Source of the DNA: a bacterium
Lineage (GTDB): Bacteria > Planctomycetota > JAFGQW01
Length of the DNA: 64,000 nucleotides
Assembly (NCBI GenBank): GCA_030426805.1
Contig: JAUHXU010000005.1
Span: 248,001-312,000, forward strand
Direction: 5' to 3'
Below the pieces are notes generated by a model. That model did no database searches and had not been told where the DNA came from. It was given only the letters and a program-made list of their open reading frames with translations. The translations under genes were made by a program, and so were the position numbers. Positions 17,837 through 26,531 of this stretch are shown here, one piece after another; position 1 is the stretch's first letter, and each line of letters opens with the position of its first letter.

Positions 17837-18925
17837 ATGCTCAAGACGAGACGCCAGGCGGGCTACTCGACTGTCGAGATCACCGTTGCCGCGGCGATCA
17901 CGATGCTCGTGGCCGGCGGATCGATGTCGACGATCGAGTCGGGCGGGGAGTCGTGGAAGAAAGTCGTACGGAAGACGAAGGCTCAGAGCGAGGTACGAGA
18001 GACGCTGACGCGCGTCGTCGCCCATCTCAAGACCGCGATCAATGTGTCGATTGACAAGATCGATCCGACGCGGACCAAGATCACGTTCCAGACCCCGCTC
18101 GGCAAGAGTGGCGACAAGGTCGAATACGGCGCTATCGTGCGCAACGTCTCAGGCGGCCAGACGCGCGCTACGCCCATGCGTGGGTACTGGGCTCAATACG
18201 TTGTCGTCGACACGAAGACGAAGTCGGGTGACATCGAGCGTCAACTCGTCCTCCGCACCCTCGATCCGGACCGCCAGATGGTCGTCGGGGTCGACAAGAT
18301 CATCGCCAGAAACGTCGACACGACCGGTGGTTCGCTGCCGGGCTTCGACGTCACGAAGAGTGGGGGTCTCTACTCGCTGTCGATCCGCGTCGGCGATAAG
18401 AACGACGGTCGTGTGGAGGTCGAGAGTTCGGTCGCTGCCGAGAAAATCGAGCCGACGTCGATCGACAACAGCGAGGATCCGGAGAAGCGCGAGGGGCTCG
18501 CGACTGCGTCGCTGTCGACCCAACTCCTCGACTTGCAGAAGCTCCTCGCGGCCAGCTTGACGAAGCCGCTCGTCGCGGCCGAGCTCGCCGCCGCCGTCGC
18601 ACTCCTCGAAGCTGCTCGTACGAGTGTCGGCGACAACGATCTCATCTCGGCGATGAGCAACATGACCGAAGCGATCGACGGCATCGACGGCGCGATGGCA
18701 TCCGGCCTGAACCGCACCGACGCAACACGGCTGATGGATGGTCTCGCGGTCGTCGCTCGCGAGTACGCCAAGACGGCGGTCGCGAATGCGGTCAAGGCAA
18801 ATGCGCTGCCGACGTACATCGACAGCGCCAACAGCTATATCGATGCCGGCGACAGCTACCGCGCTGCCGCGAAGTTCGGCCTCGCGGCGGCAAAATACGA
18901 CAAGGCCGTGAACGAGGTCTACTAG
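17837..18925 (+). CDS. Prepilin-like protein (PulJ-like) with extra C-terminal helical domain
   Basis: 362 aa. Leader RQAG|YSTVEITVAAAITML has the class III pattern with Glu at mature position 5 but Tyr instead of the usual Phe/Met/Leu at +1. About 200 residues of beta-rich pseudopilin-type domain follow. The last 120 residues are helical with Ala-rich repeats (AELAAAVALLEAARTSVGDN, AGDSYRAAAKFGLAAAKYDK) that look TPR-like, an odd addition for a pilin. AAAAGGAGGGG precedes the start. Divergent from the other prepilin operon. Confidence 0.8.
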   Translation: MLKTRRQAGYSTVEITVAAAITMLVAGGSMSTIESGGESWKKVVRKTKAQSEVRETLTRVVAHLKTAINVSIDKIDPTRTKITFQTPLGKSGDKVEYGAIVRNVSGGQTRATPMRGYWAQYVVVDTKTKSGDIERQLVLRTLDPDRQMVVGVDKIIARNVDTTGGSLPGFDVTKSGGLYSLSIRVGDKNDGRVEVESSVAAEKIEPTSIDNSEDPEKREGLATASLSTQLLDLQKLLAASLTKPLVAAELAAAVALLEAARTSVGDNDLISAMSNMTEAIDGIDGAMASGLNRTDATRLMDGLAVVAREYAKTAVANAVKANALPTYIDSANSYIDAGDSYRAAAKFGLAAAKYDKAVNEVY

Positions 18926-18950
18926 GCCGCGCCACGGCATCACGTCTCCC

Positions 18951-18971
18951 GGAGCCGGCTCTGCCGGCTCC
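18951..18971 (+). terminator. Hairpin after the PulJ-like gene
   Basis: GGAGCCGGC / GCCGGCTCC, a perfect 9-bp stem with a 3-nt loop, 26 nt after the stop codon and followed by CCTTCGTTTCG, a weak T-containing tail. A plausible intrinsic terminator. Confidence 0.6.
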
Positions 18972-18999
18972 CTTCGTTTCGAACCGACGGTCCCCCTGG

Positions 19000-19005
19000 T
19001 ATACT
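19000..19005 (+). promoter_or_regulatory. -10 box TATACT, 9 nt before the USP-DUF389 start
   Basis: TATACT ends 9 nt before the ATG at 19015, so transcription would begin about 3 nt before the start codon. TTTCGA at 18977 with a 17-nt spacer is a weak -35 candidate. No Shine-Dalgarno sequence is present, in line with a leaderless message. Confidence 0.5.
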
Positions 19006-19014
19006 CGCCGGCCC

Positions 19015-20949
19015 ATGACCGTCGCGACGATCCTCCGACTCGACCTCGAACCGGCGATCCAGATCGCGTGGGTCGCGCGGATCGCGGCCACACGCCAGCA
19101 CGACCTCGTGCTGCTGTTCCCGCTCCAGCGACCGGGCGATGCTCGCGTCGACGAGGTCGACCTCACCGTCGAGCCCGAGAAGGACGAGTCGGGCGTCATC
19201 GCCAGCGTGCGGGCGGCGATCGACGCCGCGCCGGAGCTGGTCGCCCTGTCGCCGCCGACGAAGAACGACGACAACGGGGAGTCGAAACCCGCGCCCGCCG
19301 AGGACGACGAGGAGTCGACGGCGACCGTGGGCGTGCGCCTCCGGATCCTCTACACACCGGATCTCGTCGCATCGCTCACGCGCTTGCTGCTCGCCGAAGT
19401 GCGCGAGTGCAAGGTCACCTTGATGTGCGCGGTGCGCCGCCAACACGACGTCTCGAACGAGGATCTCAACAAGGAGCGGCGCCAGTTGATGCGCAAGCTC
19501 CCGTGCGAACTCGCCTACTTCTGCGTCGGAAACGCCGAGGACGCGCAGTGCGACCGGATCCTCGTTCCGGTCGCCCACGGTCCGCATGCGCGCGCCGCAC
19601 TCGCCCTCGCCAACGACATGGCGCCGTCGGAGTCAGCGACGATCACCGCCCTTCGGGTCAATCCCGACGTCGGCTCCGATGCACAAGCGGTCGGTGCGCA
19701 GATCCTCGAGCGACTGATCCGCCGCGCGCTCGGACGCGACGAACAGCGCGTGGCGCGACACATCGAAGTGAACAACCAACCGCTCGGCGGCATCCGGTCG
19801 GTCATCGAGCGCGACGAATACGACCTGATCGTCGTCGGCTCGTCCAAGGCCGGGATGATGGGCCGCCATCTCTACGGCACGGTCGGCACGAAGCTGATGC
19901 GCGGCGGCGTCACGACGCCGGTCGCGATCGTGCGCGCGGCAACGCCGCTGACCGGTCGCTTCTCGCAGCTCGCCGAGCGCGCGCTCCAGCGCATCGTCCC
20001 CCAGATGGAGCGCGAGCACCGGATCGACCTGGTCGAACGCATCCAGTCGAACTCGCAGTGGAACTTCGACTTCTTCGCGCTGATGACGCTCTCCACGCTG
20101 ATCGCGGCACTCGGGCTCGTGCAGAACTCGGCGGCGGTCGTGATCGGCGCGATGCTCGTCGCCCCGCTGATGACGCCGCTCCTCGGCCTCGGGCTCGCGC
20201 TCGTGCAGGGCAATCCGGTGTTCGCGCGGATGGCGATGCGCTCGGTGGCGCTGGGCTTCGTCGTCGCGTTCGCGGTGAGCCTGCTCGTCGGCTGGGCGAG
20301 CCTCGGCTTCAACGAGCCCACACCGCAGATCATCAGCCGCGGCAATCCGTCGATGCTCGACGTCGGCGTCGCGTTCGCCGCGGGCCTCGCCGCCGCTTAC
20401 GCGATGTCGCGGCCCGGCCTGCTCGCCGCGCTGCCCGGCGTCGCGATCGCCGCGGCCCTCGTACCGCCGCTCGCGTGCGTGGGCCTCAACCTCGCCGTGG
20501 CCGAGTTCAGCTACGCGCTCGGCGCGATGCTGCTGTTCACGATCAACGTCGTCACGATCGTGTTCGCGTCGACGCTCAGCCTGTGGGCGGTCGGCGTGCG
20601 GAAGGTCAAGCGCGGATCGCACTGGACGACGTCGGGCACCGCGCTGATCGTCGTCGCGATCCTCGCGCTCGCGGTCTACGTGAGCATGAACCCGATCGAA
20701 CACGGGTTCAAACGCGAGCTGCCCGAGCGACTACCCCACGCCGTGCGTGATCACCTGCACCCGCGCTTCACGCTCGAGCGGTTCCAGGTCGAGGGGGGCG
20801 CACGCGGTCGCGAGCTGATCGTGCTCGTGACCGGCGATACGATCCCCGACGACGCGTTCATCGACTCGGTGCGCGAACTCGTCGTCGGCTTCTTCGAGAG
20901 CCCGATCCGCGTCCGAGTGGTGACCCAGATCAGCAGCGCGACGCAGTGA
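19015..20949 (+). CDS. Universal stress protein fused to a DUF389 membrane domain
   Basis: 644 aa. Residues about 180-300 form a UspA-like domain (DRILVPVAHGPHARAALALA; then a GSSKAGMMGRHLYG nucleotide-binding loop). An acidic linker precedes it (PAEDDEESTATV). From about 350 a DUF389 domain with six to seven membrane helices begins (NSAAVVIGAMLVAPLMTP, LVPPLACVGLNLA). The fusion suggests a membrane transporter or sensor gated by a nucleotide-binding Usp module; DUF389 itself is uncharacterised. The stop overlaps the next start (GTGA). Confidence 0.88.
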   Translation: MTVATILRLDLEPAIQIAWVARIAATRQHDLVLLFPLQRPGDARVDEVDLTVEPEKDESGVIASVRAAIDAAPELVALSPPTKNDDNGESKPAPAEDDEESTATVGVRLRILYTPDLVASLTRLLLAEVRECKVTLMCAVRRQHDVSNEDLNKERRQLMRKLPCELAYFCVGNAEDAQCDRILVPVAHGPHARAALALANDMAPSESATITALRVNPDVGSDAQAVGAQILERLIRRALGRDEQRVARHIEVNNQPLGGIRSVIERDEYDLIVVGSSKAGMMGRHLYGTVGTKLMRGGVTTPVAIVRAATPLTGRFSQLAERALQRIVPQMEREHRIDLVERIQSNSQWNFDFFALMTLSTLIAALGLVQNSAAVVIGAMLVAPLMTPLLGLGLALVQGNPVFARMAMRSVALGFVVAFAVSLLVGWASLGFNEPTPQIISRGNPSMLDVGVAFAAGLAAAYAMSRPGLLAALPGVAIAAALVPPLACVGLNLAVAEFSYALGAMLLFTINVVTIVFASTLSLWAVGVRKVKRGSHWTTSGTALIVVAILALAVYVSMNPIEHGFKRELPERLPHAVRDHLHPRFTLERFQVEGGARGRELIVLVTGDTIPDDAFIDSVRELVVGFFESPIRVRVVTQISSATQ

Positions 20950-22037
20950 ACCGTCCGGTCGGCTGCGCGATCCTCGCGTTCGCGCTCACCGGCGCCCTGC
21001 TCGCGACCCATGTCGTGCGTCGGCACGGCGGCGATCTGACCGGCGTCTACCACGTGACGCCGGCGTTTCTCACGACGACGGCACTCGCGAACCACTACAC
21101 CGCCGACACGATCCGGCTCACCGACGGCCCGTACGACTCGCTGTTCACGCTCGCGTTCGCGAACGACCCGCTCGCGCTCGGCGCCGCCGAGCCGGGGCGC
21201 GACGCGCAACGCTTCTACCGCGCCCGCCGAATCGCGCTGTCGTGGGCCGGTTTCGCGCTCGGCGCAGGACAGCCGCAGTGGATCCCTTACGCGATCCCGT
21301 TCGCGAATGCGCTCTTCACCGCGCTCACGGTCTTCGTGCTCGCGCGCGTGCTCGCGGGCCACGGTCGCGACGCGCGCTGGTCGCTGCTCCACGTCGCCGC
21401 GCTCGGCAGCGTCGTCGGCACGTTGCGCCCGCTCGGCGACGTCGTCGCGGTCAACGCGACCGTGCTCGGGCTCGTCGCGTGGATCGCGCAGCGGCCGCGC
21501 GCCGCCGCAGCCGCATTCGCCGCGGCGATGCTCGCGCGGGAGACCGCCGCGATCGCACCGCTCGTCGTGCTGGCCTCGACCGGCTTCCGCGGCACCGCGT
21601 GGCGCCCGATCGCCGCCGCGTTCCTCGCACCCGCCGCGTGGTTCACCTGGGTCTGGGCGACCGACCGCGCACCGGACTGGGGCGCCGCCAACCTGGGAGC
21701 ACCGTTCGCCGGCATCGCGGAGCGCGCGCGGTCCACCGCCGCGCACGTCGGCGTGCGCGAGCAGTTCGCGTTCGCGTGCACGCTCGCCGGCCTGGTCGCC
21801 GTCGTCGCGGCCCGCCCCCGCTGCTGGTCACTCCCGCGTTTCGTCGCGGCCGCGTTCGTCGTCCTCGCGCTCGTCACGACGCACCTCGTCTGGACCGAGT
21901 TCTGGGCCTACGGCCGCGTGCACGCGTTCGTGCCGGCGCTCGCGCTCCTCGCCTACGCGCTGGGCGGCCGCCGCACCGACCTCGCGGCACCGATCGCGAG
22001 CGCGGCCGCGGGCCTCGCGATCGCCAGCGTCGCGTGA
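20946..22037 (+). CDS. Multi-pass membrane protein, possible GT-C glycosyltransferase
   Basis: 363 aa, about nine membrane helices. The first luminal loop has TDGPYDSLFTLAFANDPLAL, similar in layout to the acidic GPYD-x-Q-F/Y loop of GT-C-type transferases that use polyprenyl-phosphate sugars, and FYRARRIALSWAGFALG after it is also seen there. The GTG start overlaps the USP-DUF389 stop. It converges with the HAD gene (4 nt between stops). The glycosyltransferase call is tentative. Confidence 0.55.
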   Translation: MNRPVGCAILAFALTGALLATHVVRRHGGDLTGVYHVTPAFLTTTALANHYTADTIRLTDGPYDSLFTLAFANDPLALGAAEPGRDAQRFYRARRIALSWAGFALGAGQPQWIPYAIPFANALFTALTVFVLARVLAGHGRDARWSLLHVAALGSVVGTLRPLGDVVAVNATVLGLVAWIAQRPRAAAAAFAAAMLARETAAIAPLVVLASTGFRGTAWRPIAAAFLAPAAWFTWVWATDRAPDWGAANLGAPFAGIAERARSTAAHVGVREQFAFACTLAGLVAVVAARPRCWSLPRFVAAAFVVLALVTTHLVWTEFWAYGRVHAFVPALALLAYALGGRRTDLAAPIASAAAGLAIASVA

Positions 22038-22041
22038 CGCG

Positions 22042-22779
22042 TCAACGCAGCGCGAGCGCGTCGACGAGTCGCGCGTAGTCGGCGTCGTTCGGTCGCGACC
22101 CGTCCCACGCGAACTGAACGGCTTCGAGCCCCGCCGCCCGTGCGCCGGAGAGATCGGGCTCCTCTTCGTCGGCGACCATCACGACCCGCGTTGGCGTACC
22201 CACGTCGGCGACGACCGTGTGATAGGCGAACGGATCCGGCTTGCCGACGACGACCGCTTCACAGCCGGCGCAATACTCGAGGCCGGCGACCCAGAACCCG
22301 ATGTCGATCACGCGCGTGCCGCGCGTCGGCCACCAGCGCTTGCGGTGCATCGCGACGAGCGTCGCCCCGCGCGCGAGTGCCGCGTGCGCGGTGCGGAGCG
22401 TCGCGTAGTCGTAGTGCGGAAACCAATCGCCCACGACGACGGCGCGCGCATCGTCGCCGTCGGTGCGTGGAATGCCGGCGAACTCCTCGTCGGCGGCGCC
22501 GCCGAACAGCGGCAGAATCGGCGCGAGCGCGTGTGCTTCGATCCAGCGCGCGGCGAGATACGACGTCGTGTAGAGGTCGGCGGGATCGACATCGAGACCG
22601 GCGGCCGTGAGCGGCGCGGTGCGGGAGCGCCGGCTGTCGATGCCGTTGTTCGTCAGGAAGCGCACCGTCGCGCCCGACGCGCGCACCGCCTCCACTGCCG
22701 CGACCGCCGCCGCCGGGACGTCGTCGTCGAACTGAATCACGCCGTCGAGGTCGAAGATGATCAGCGGCGCGGCGCTCAT
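22042..22779 (-). CDS. HAD-superfamily phosphatase, NagD-like (HAD-IIA)
   Basis: 245 aa. Motif I is IFDLDGVIQ, motif II RFLTNNG (Thr), and the late acidic motif is VMVADEEEPDLSGA. The order and the C2 cap resemble NagD/PGP-type phosphatases of sugar- or nucleotide-phosphates. Last gene of the four-gene leftward train; ATG overlaps the glycosyltransferase stop (ATGA). In that context it may dephosphorylate a pathway intermediate. Confidence 0.82.
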   Translation of the reverse strand: MSAAPLIIFDLDGVIQFDDDVPAAAVAAVEAVRASGATVRFLTNNGIDSRRSRTAPLTAAGLDVDPADLYTTSYLAARWIEAHALAPILPLFGGAADEEFAGIPRTDGDDARAVVVGDWFPHYDYATLRTAHAALARGATLVAMHRKRWWPTRGTRVIDIGFWVAGLEYCAGCEAVVVGKPDPFAYHTVVADVGTPTRVVMVADEEEPDLSGARAAGLEAVQFAWDGSRPNDADYARLVDALALR

Positions 22780-23771
22780 GCGTCACCGCCCGAGGTACAC
22801 GCGTCGGACACACCGCGCGCGGTGTCGTCCCACGTCGGATAGTCGATCGGATGCGTCGTCGGCTCGCCGGCGAGCGCCCGGCGGAGCCGATCGGTGATCG
22901 CGTCGACGTCGCCCGGGTCGACCGGTGCACGCACGACGCGCTCGACCGCACCGGCCCGCACCGCGACGACGGGCAGCCCGCTCGCGGCGGCCTCGGTCAC
23001 GGCCATCCCGTACGACTCGAACGGCGACGCCGAGACGAACGCATCGGCGGTCGCGTAGAGGTCGATCAACGCCTCGATGGGAACGACGCCGGCGAACGAG
23101 AGCCGTGCGTCGCCGGCGGCCTCCGCGACCGCCTCGGCGTAGGCCGCGTCCGGTCGATCGCCGACGAGCACGACGCGGACCGGCCGCTCGCGAGCCAGGC
23201 GCGCCGCCGCGACGACGACGTCGCGCTGCGCCTTGGCCGGCGTGATCGGGCCGACGGCGACGACCGTCCGCTCGCCGTCGTCGTCGCGGGGCCGGCGCGT
23301 CGCTCGCAACGCCTCGAACCGCGGGTCCATCCCTGGTGGCGCGACGGTGATCGCGACCGCCGGGTGGTCCGCGGCGAGCCGCGCGGCGATCGCGTCCCCG
23401 GTCGCGACGACGCCCGCCACGGCCCCGCACCACGCCGCCTCGACCGCACGCCACGCGACGCGCGCGTCGGCGGCGAGAAGCGGATTCTCGCTCGGCCGGT
23501 AGTGCAACAGCATTCGCGCACCGGCGGTGCGGCGCAGCGCTTCGACCGGCGCATCGCGCAACGCGCCGAGATACGCACTGTCGACGAGCGCGACGTCATC
23601 GGCCGAAACGTCGGCCGAAACATCGTCCAGCGCATCGACGAGCGCGTCCGACGAAACAGCGACGCGACGCCCCGTACCGTCCCGCTCGAGTCGCATCCCC
23701 ACCTCGCGGTTGTAGCGGTAGCCGCCACTCGTGAACCCGGGCGGCGCCGGCGGTTCGAGCAGGACGATCAC
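22776..23771 (-). CDS. GT4-type glycosyltransferase
   Basis: About 331 aa. The C-terminal Rossmann domain shows TVVAVGPITPAKAQRDVVVAA, VLVGDRPDAAY, then VSASPFESYGMAVTEAAASGLPVVA with the E-x7-E retaining-GT motif of family 4. The N-terminal domain starts directly at IVLLEPPAPPGFTSGGYRYN. GTG at 23771 overlaps the stop of the dehydrogenase gene (GTGA), so the longer upstream open frame is not used. It transfers a sugar from an NDP donor to an unknown acceptor, probably the product of the neighbouring genes. Confidence 0.85.
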   Translation of the reverse strand: MIVLLEPPAPPGFTSGGYRYNREVGMRLERDGTGRRVAVSSDALVDALDDVSADVSADDVALVDSAYLGALRDAPVEALRRTAGARMLLHYRPSENPLLAADARVAWRAVEAAWCGAVAGVVATGDAIAARLAADHPAVAITVAPPGMDPRFEALRATRRPRDDDGERTVVAVGPITPAKAQRDVVVAAARLARERPVRVVLVGDRPDAAYAEAVAEAAGDARLSFAGVVPIEALIDLYATADAFVSASPFESYGMAVTEAAASGLPVVAVRAGAVERVVRAPVDPGDVDAITDRLRRALAGEPTTHPIDYPTWDDTARGVSDACTSGGDA

Positions 23772-24757
23772 GACCGGTAGTCGACGACCGGCGAGAAGCC
23801 GAGCGACGCCCCCGCGTAGACCTCGCGCATCCGAGCCGGCAACTCGGCGAACGGAATGACCGGCGCCGTCAGCGTGTCGAGTCGCGCATCGTCGAGCCAC
23901 CCGATCACGTGCGCGACGCGATCGGCCGGCGTGTGCGTCGCGCGGTGTGACGGCGCGACCGCCCCGACCTGCGACCCGATGATGCGCTTGCGCTCGGCGT
24001 GAAACGTGCCCCCGAGCGCGAGCGTGACCGGCCGGTCGCCGTACCACGACAGATCGACGACGCGGCCCTCGAAGCCGACCGCGTCGATCGCGCACTGCAG
24101 CCCCCCACCGGTGCCCGTCGCGTGGAACGCGACGTCGAATGCGCCGGGGTCCGCACCGGCGTCGGCCGGCGCGACCCACGGCAATGCACCGAGGGCCGCA
24201 CGGCGCGACGCGTCGCGCTCGATCAGCGGGACCGACGACGATACCCCGATCGCCGCCAGCGCATACGCGACCGCGACGCCGACGATGCCGCCACCGACGA
24301 CGACGCAGCGCTCGTCGCCGGCGAGCGCCGCATCCCACACCGCGTTGAGCGCGGTCTCCAGGTTCGGGATCAGCGTCGCCCGCGCCGGTGGCACGTCGTC
24401 GGGCACGGCGACCGCATCCGCCGCGGCGATCACGGCGCGCGTCTGGTGCGGGTGCATCGCGAAGATCCGCTCCCCCGCGCGCGGCCCTCGCTCGACGACG
24501 CCGACCCAGTCGTAGCCGTACTTCACCGGCAGCGCGAACGAGCCGCTCATGTAGCGCCCACGCATCCGTTCGTGCGCCTCGGCGGGCACGCGACCGAGGC
24601 CGACGAGCCGCTCGGTGCCGGGGCTCACGCCGCTCACCTCGGCGCGCGCGACGAGCACGTCGTCGCCGTCGGGAATCGCGATCGCCTCGTCGCGCAGCTC
24701 CCCCTCACCGGGCCGGACGACCCAGTACGCAGTCGCGTCCACGGTCGACTCGCTCAT
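23768..24757 (-). CDS. Medium-chain dehydrogenase/reductase, zinc ligands missing
   Basis: About 329 aa. The Rossmann motif is CVVVGGGIVGVAVAYALA. The usual catalytic zinc segment (GICGTD / GHE) is replaced by SGVSPGTERLVGLG and YGYDWVGVV, and the four-Cys structural zinc lobe is absent. It therefore belongs to the zinc-less branch reminiscent of BchC-like and zinc-binding-dehydrogenase relatives in secondary clusters. It likely oxidises or reduces a hydroxyl or carbonyl on a pathway intermediate. ATG at 24757 overlaps the RibD-C-type gene stop (ATGA). Confidence 0.82.
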   Translation of the reverse strand: MSESTVDATAYWVVRPGEGELRDEAIAIPDGDDVLVARAEVSGVSPGTERLVGLGRVPAEAHERMRGRYMSGSFALPVKYGYDWVGVVERGPRAGERIFAMHPHQTRAVIAAADAVAVPDDVPPARATLIPNLETALNAVWDAALAGDERCVVVGGGIVGVAVAYALAAIGVSSSVPLIERDASRRAALGALPWVAPADAGADPGAFDVAFHATGTGGGLQCAIDAVGFEGRVVDLSWYGDRPVTLALGGTFHAERKRIIGSQVGAVAPSHRATHTPADRVAHVIGWLDDARLDTLTAPVIPFAELPARMREVYAGASLGFSPVVDYRS

Positions 24758-25752
24758 TCGGCGCACACCGGACGACACTCGAACAACATCTCGCCGTCCA
24801 GGTCGAAGTGCGCGACGTCGAACCGGCGGGCGTCCTGCACGCAAGCGATCTCAGGGAGCGTGAAACTCGCGACGCCGGAACCGAGCACGATCGGTGCGAC
24901 GTGCACGTGGAGCACGTCGATCGCCCCGTGCTCGAGGAACGCGGACAGCGTCATGCCGCCCCCCTCGACGAACACGGTCGCGAGCCGTTGCCGCCGCAGC
25001 GCGTCGAGGACCGAGCGCGGCGTCAGCAGCCCGGTCGCGGGCGACGGGACGCTCAGCACCTCGGCACCGTGCGCGGCACCGGTCTCCGCGTCTTCCCGGC
25101 AGACGACGACGCCCCCGTCGAGCGCCCGGTAGCTCGCCTCGCCACGGAGGACGCTCGCACTGCCGCTCAGGATCACCCGCGCCGGGTCGTCGCCGTCGAC
25201 GAGCCGGACGGTGAGGCGGGGATCGTCGCGCTCGACGGTGCGCCCGCCGACGACGACCGCATCGTGCAGCGCCCGCAACCGGTGCGCGTGGCGCAGGTTC
25301 GCGTCGTTGCTGATCCACTGGGAATGGCCGTTCACACACGCGATCCGTGCGTCGAGTGACTGGGCGACGTGCGCGATCACGAACGACCCGCCGCTGCGGA
25401 CGGCACGTCCCGACCCGAACACGAGCGGCGCATACAGCCGCACGGCCGCGAGGACCGCCTCGTCGTCGGCGCCGAGCACACCGCTGCGATCGATCGACGT
25501 CGCACCCGACAGAGGATCGACCCGGACGACGCTCGACGCACGCTCGCCCGACGGCGGCGCGAAGTCGGGTCGCTCGCTCGCGTAGAGCGTCGCCGTATCG
25601 AACGCCGGACCGTCGGCGACCACGGTCCACGCGCCGGATTCCCGGACGAATGCGACGTTCGGCGCCGCCGAACCGTCCGACGCGCGGACGAGGCGCTTCA
25701 TCGCTAGCAGTGCCGGCCAGGCGGCATCCGCCGCGTCTCGATCGATTCTCAT
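24754..25752 (-). CDS. RibD C-terminal (DHFR-fold) reductase with N-terminal extension
   Basis: 332 aa. Residues about 120-320 match the RibD-C / pyrimidine reductase fold: IAHVAQSLDARIA, GHSQWISNDANLRHAHRLRA, DAVVVGGRTVERDDPRLTV, then VFVEGGGMTLSAFL. The first 110 residues are not a cytidine-deaminase domain (no HAE/PCxxC) and are unrecognised. Family members reduce ribosyl-pyrimidines with NADPH. Here it heads the leftward train and sits beside the lipid and methylation genes, so it is unlikely to be the housekeeping riboflavin enzyme. The start is the ATG at 25752. Confidence 0.85.
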   Translation of the reverse strand: MRIDRDAADAAWPALLAMKRLVRASDGSAAPNVAFVRESGAWTVVADGPAFDTATLYASERPDFAPPSGERASSVVRVDPLSGATSIDRSGVLGADDEAVLAAVRLYAPLVFGSGRAVRSGGSFVIAHVAQSLDARIACVNGHSQWISNDANLRHAHRLRALHDAVVVGGRTVERDDPRLTVRLVDGDDPARVILSGSASVLRGEASYRALDGGVVVCREDAETGAAHGAEVLSVPSPATGLLTPRSVLDALRRQRLATVFVEGGGMTLSAFLEHGAIDVLHVHVAPIVLGSGVASFTLPEIACVQDARRFDVAHFDLDGEMLFECRPVCAE

Positions 25753-25835
25753 CCGCTCTCGAACAACAAGGGGTCGCGAAGCGCTATGCTAACGCCGAGC
25801 ACACACCGGTTGTGGCCGGAAATCGACGAGAGATC
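25753..25835. promoter_or_regulatory. Divergent promoter region between the two coupled trains
   Basis: Only 83 bp separate the outward-facing genes. TATGCTA at 25785-25791 reads as a -10-like box on the plus strand (TATGCT) and, offset, on the minus strand (TAGCAT). CGACGAGAGATC immediately before the GTG at 25836 gives a modest ribosome-binding site. One shared regulatory point for ten genes is implied. Confidence 0.45.
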
Positions 25836-26531
25836 GTGAGAAACATCGACACCGTTCTGAGACGTTGGCTCGTCGTCGAGGCGATCGGCGGATTGCTGAT
25901 CCTCGCGTGGGTCGCGCTGGGAATGCGTGGGTTCGCACCGGCGGCGCTCGCGTTCGCGGCGATCGCCGGTGTCGCGCTCGCTGCGGTGCTCCACTCCGGC
26001 TCGACCGCCGCCGACAAGGTCACGCTCGGTCGATTGGCGCTCGGCATCGTCGGCGCAGCGCTCGTCGCGCGCACCGGCGCCGTCGGTTGGGTCGCGTGGA
26101 GCGTGCTCGCGATCGCGGTCGCGGCCGACCTCGCCGACGGATGGGCCGCGCGCCGCTTCGGCGGCAGCGACGCCGGCGCCGCGCTCGACATGGGCGCCGA
26201 CCAACTCACGTGGCTCGTGCTCGCGACCGTCGCGATCGGCTTTGCCGGGGCGCCGGCGTGGGCGATCGCACTCCCCGGGATCCGCTGGGCGTGGGTGCTC
26301 GTCGGCACGGCGATGGCCCTCCCGATCCACGACCCCAAACCGGTCGACGGCGACAACAGCCGCGGGCGCTGCATCTGCGGCGCGATCGCGGTCGCGCTCG
26401 TCGTCGCGATCGCACCGGCGACACCGGCGTGGCTCGCGACCGCGGCACTGGCCGCGTCGACCGTCGCGATCGCGTTTTCCTACGCGGGCGACGCGCGCCA
26501 CATGCTGCGCACCCGGAGGGCACCGGCGTGA
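25836..26531 (+). CDS. CDP-alcohol phosphatidyltransferase family membrane enzyme
   Basis: About 231 aa with six membrane helices. The signature D-x2-DG-x2-AR-x7-G-x3-D-x3-D is visible in DLADGWAARRFGGSDAG followed by AALDMGAD; the AR-to-G spacing is 7 rather than the usual 8. These enzymes join a CDP-linked lipid or alcohol to a second alcohol in the membrane. Start chosen as GTG 25836 (GAGAG before it); GTG 25812 is an in-frame alternative. Its stop overlaps the next start (GTGA). Confidence 0.85.
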   Translation: MRNIDTVLRRWLVVEAIGGLLILAWVALGMRGFAPAALAFAAIAGVALAAVLHSGSTAADKVTLGRLALGIVGAALVARTGAVGWVAWSVLAIAVAADLADGWAARRFGGSDAGAALDMGADQLTWLVLATVAIGFAGAPAWAIALPGIRWAWVLVGTAMALPIHDPKPVDGDNSRGRCICGAIAVALVVAIAPATPAWLATAALAASTVAIAFSYAGDARHMLRTRRAPA

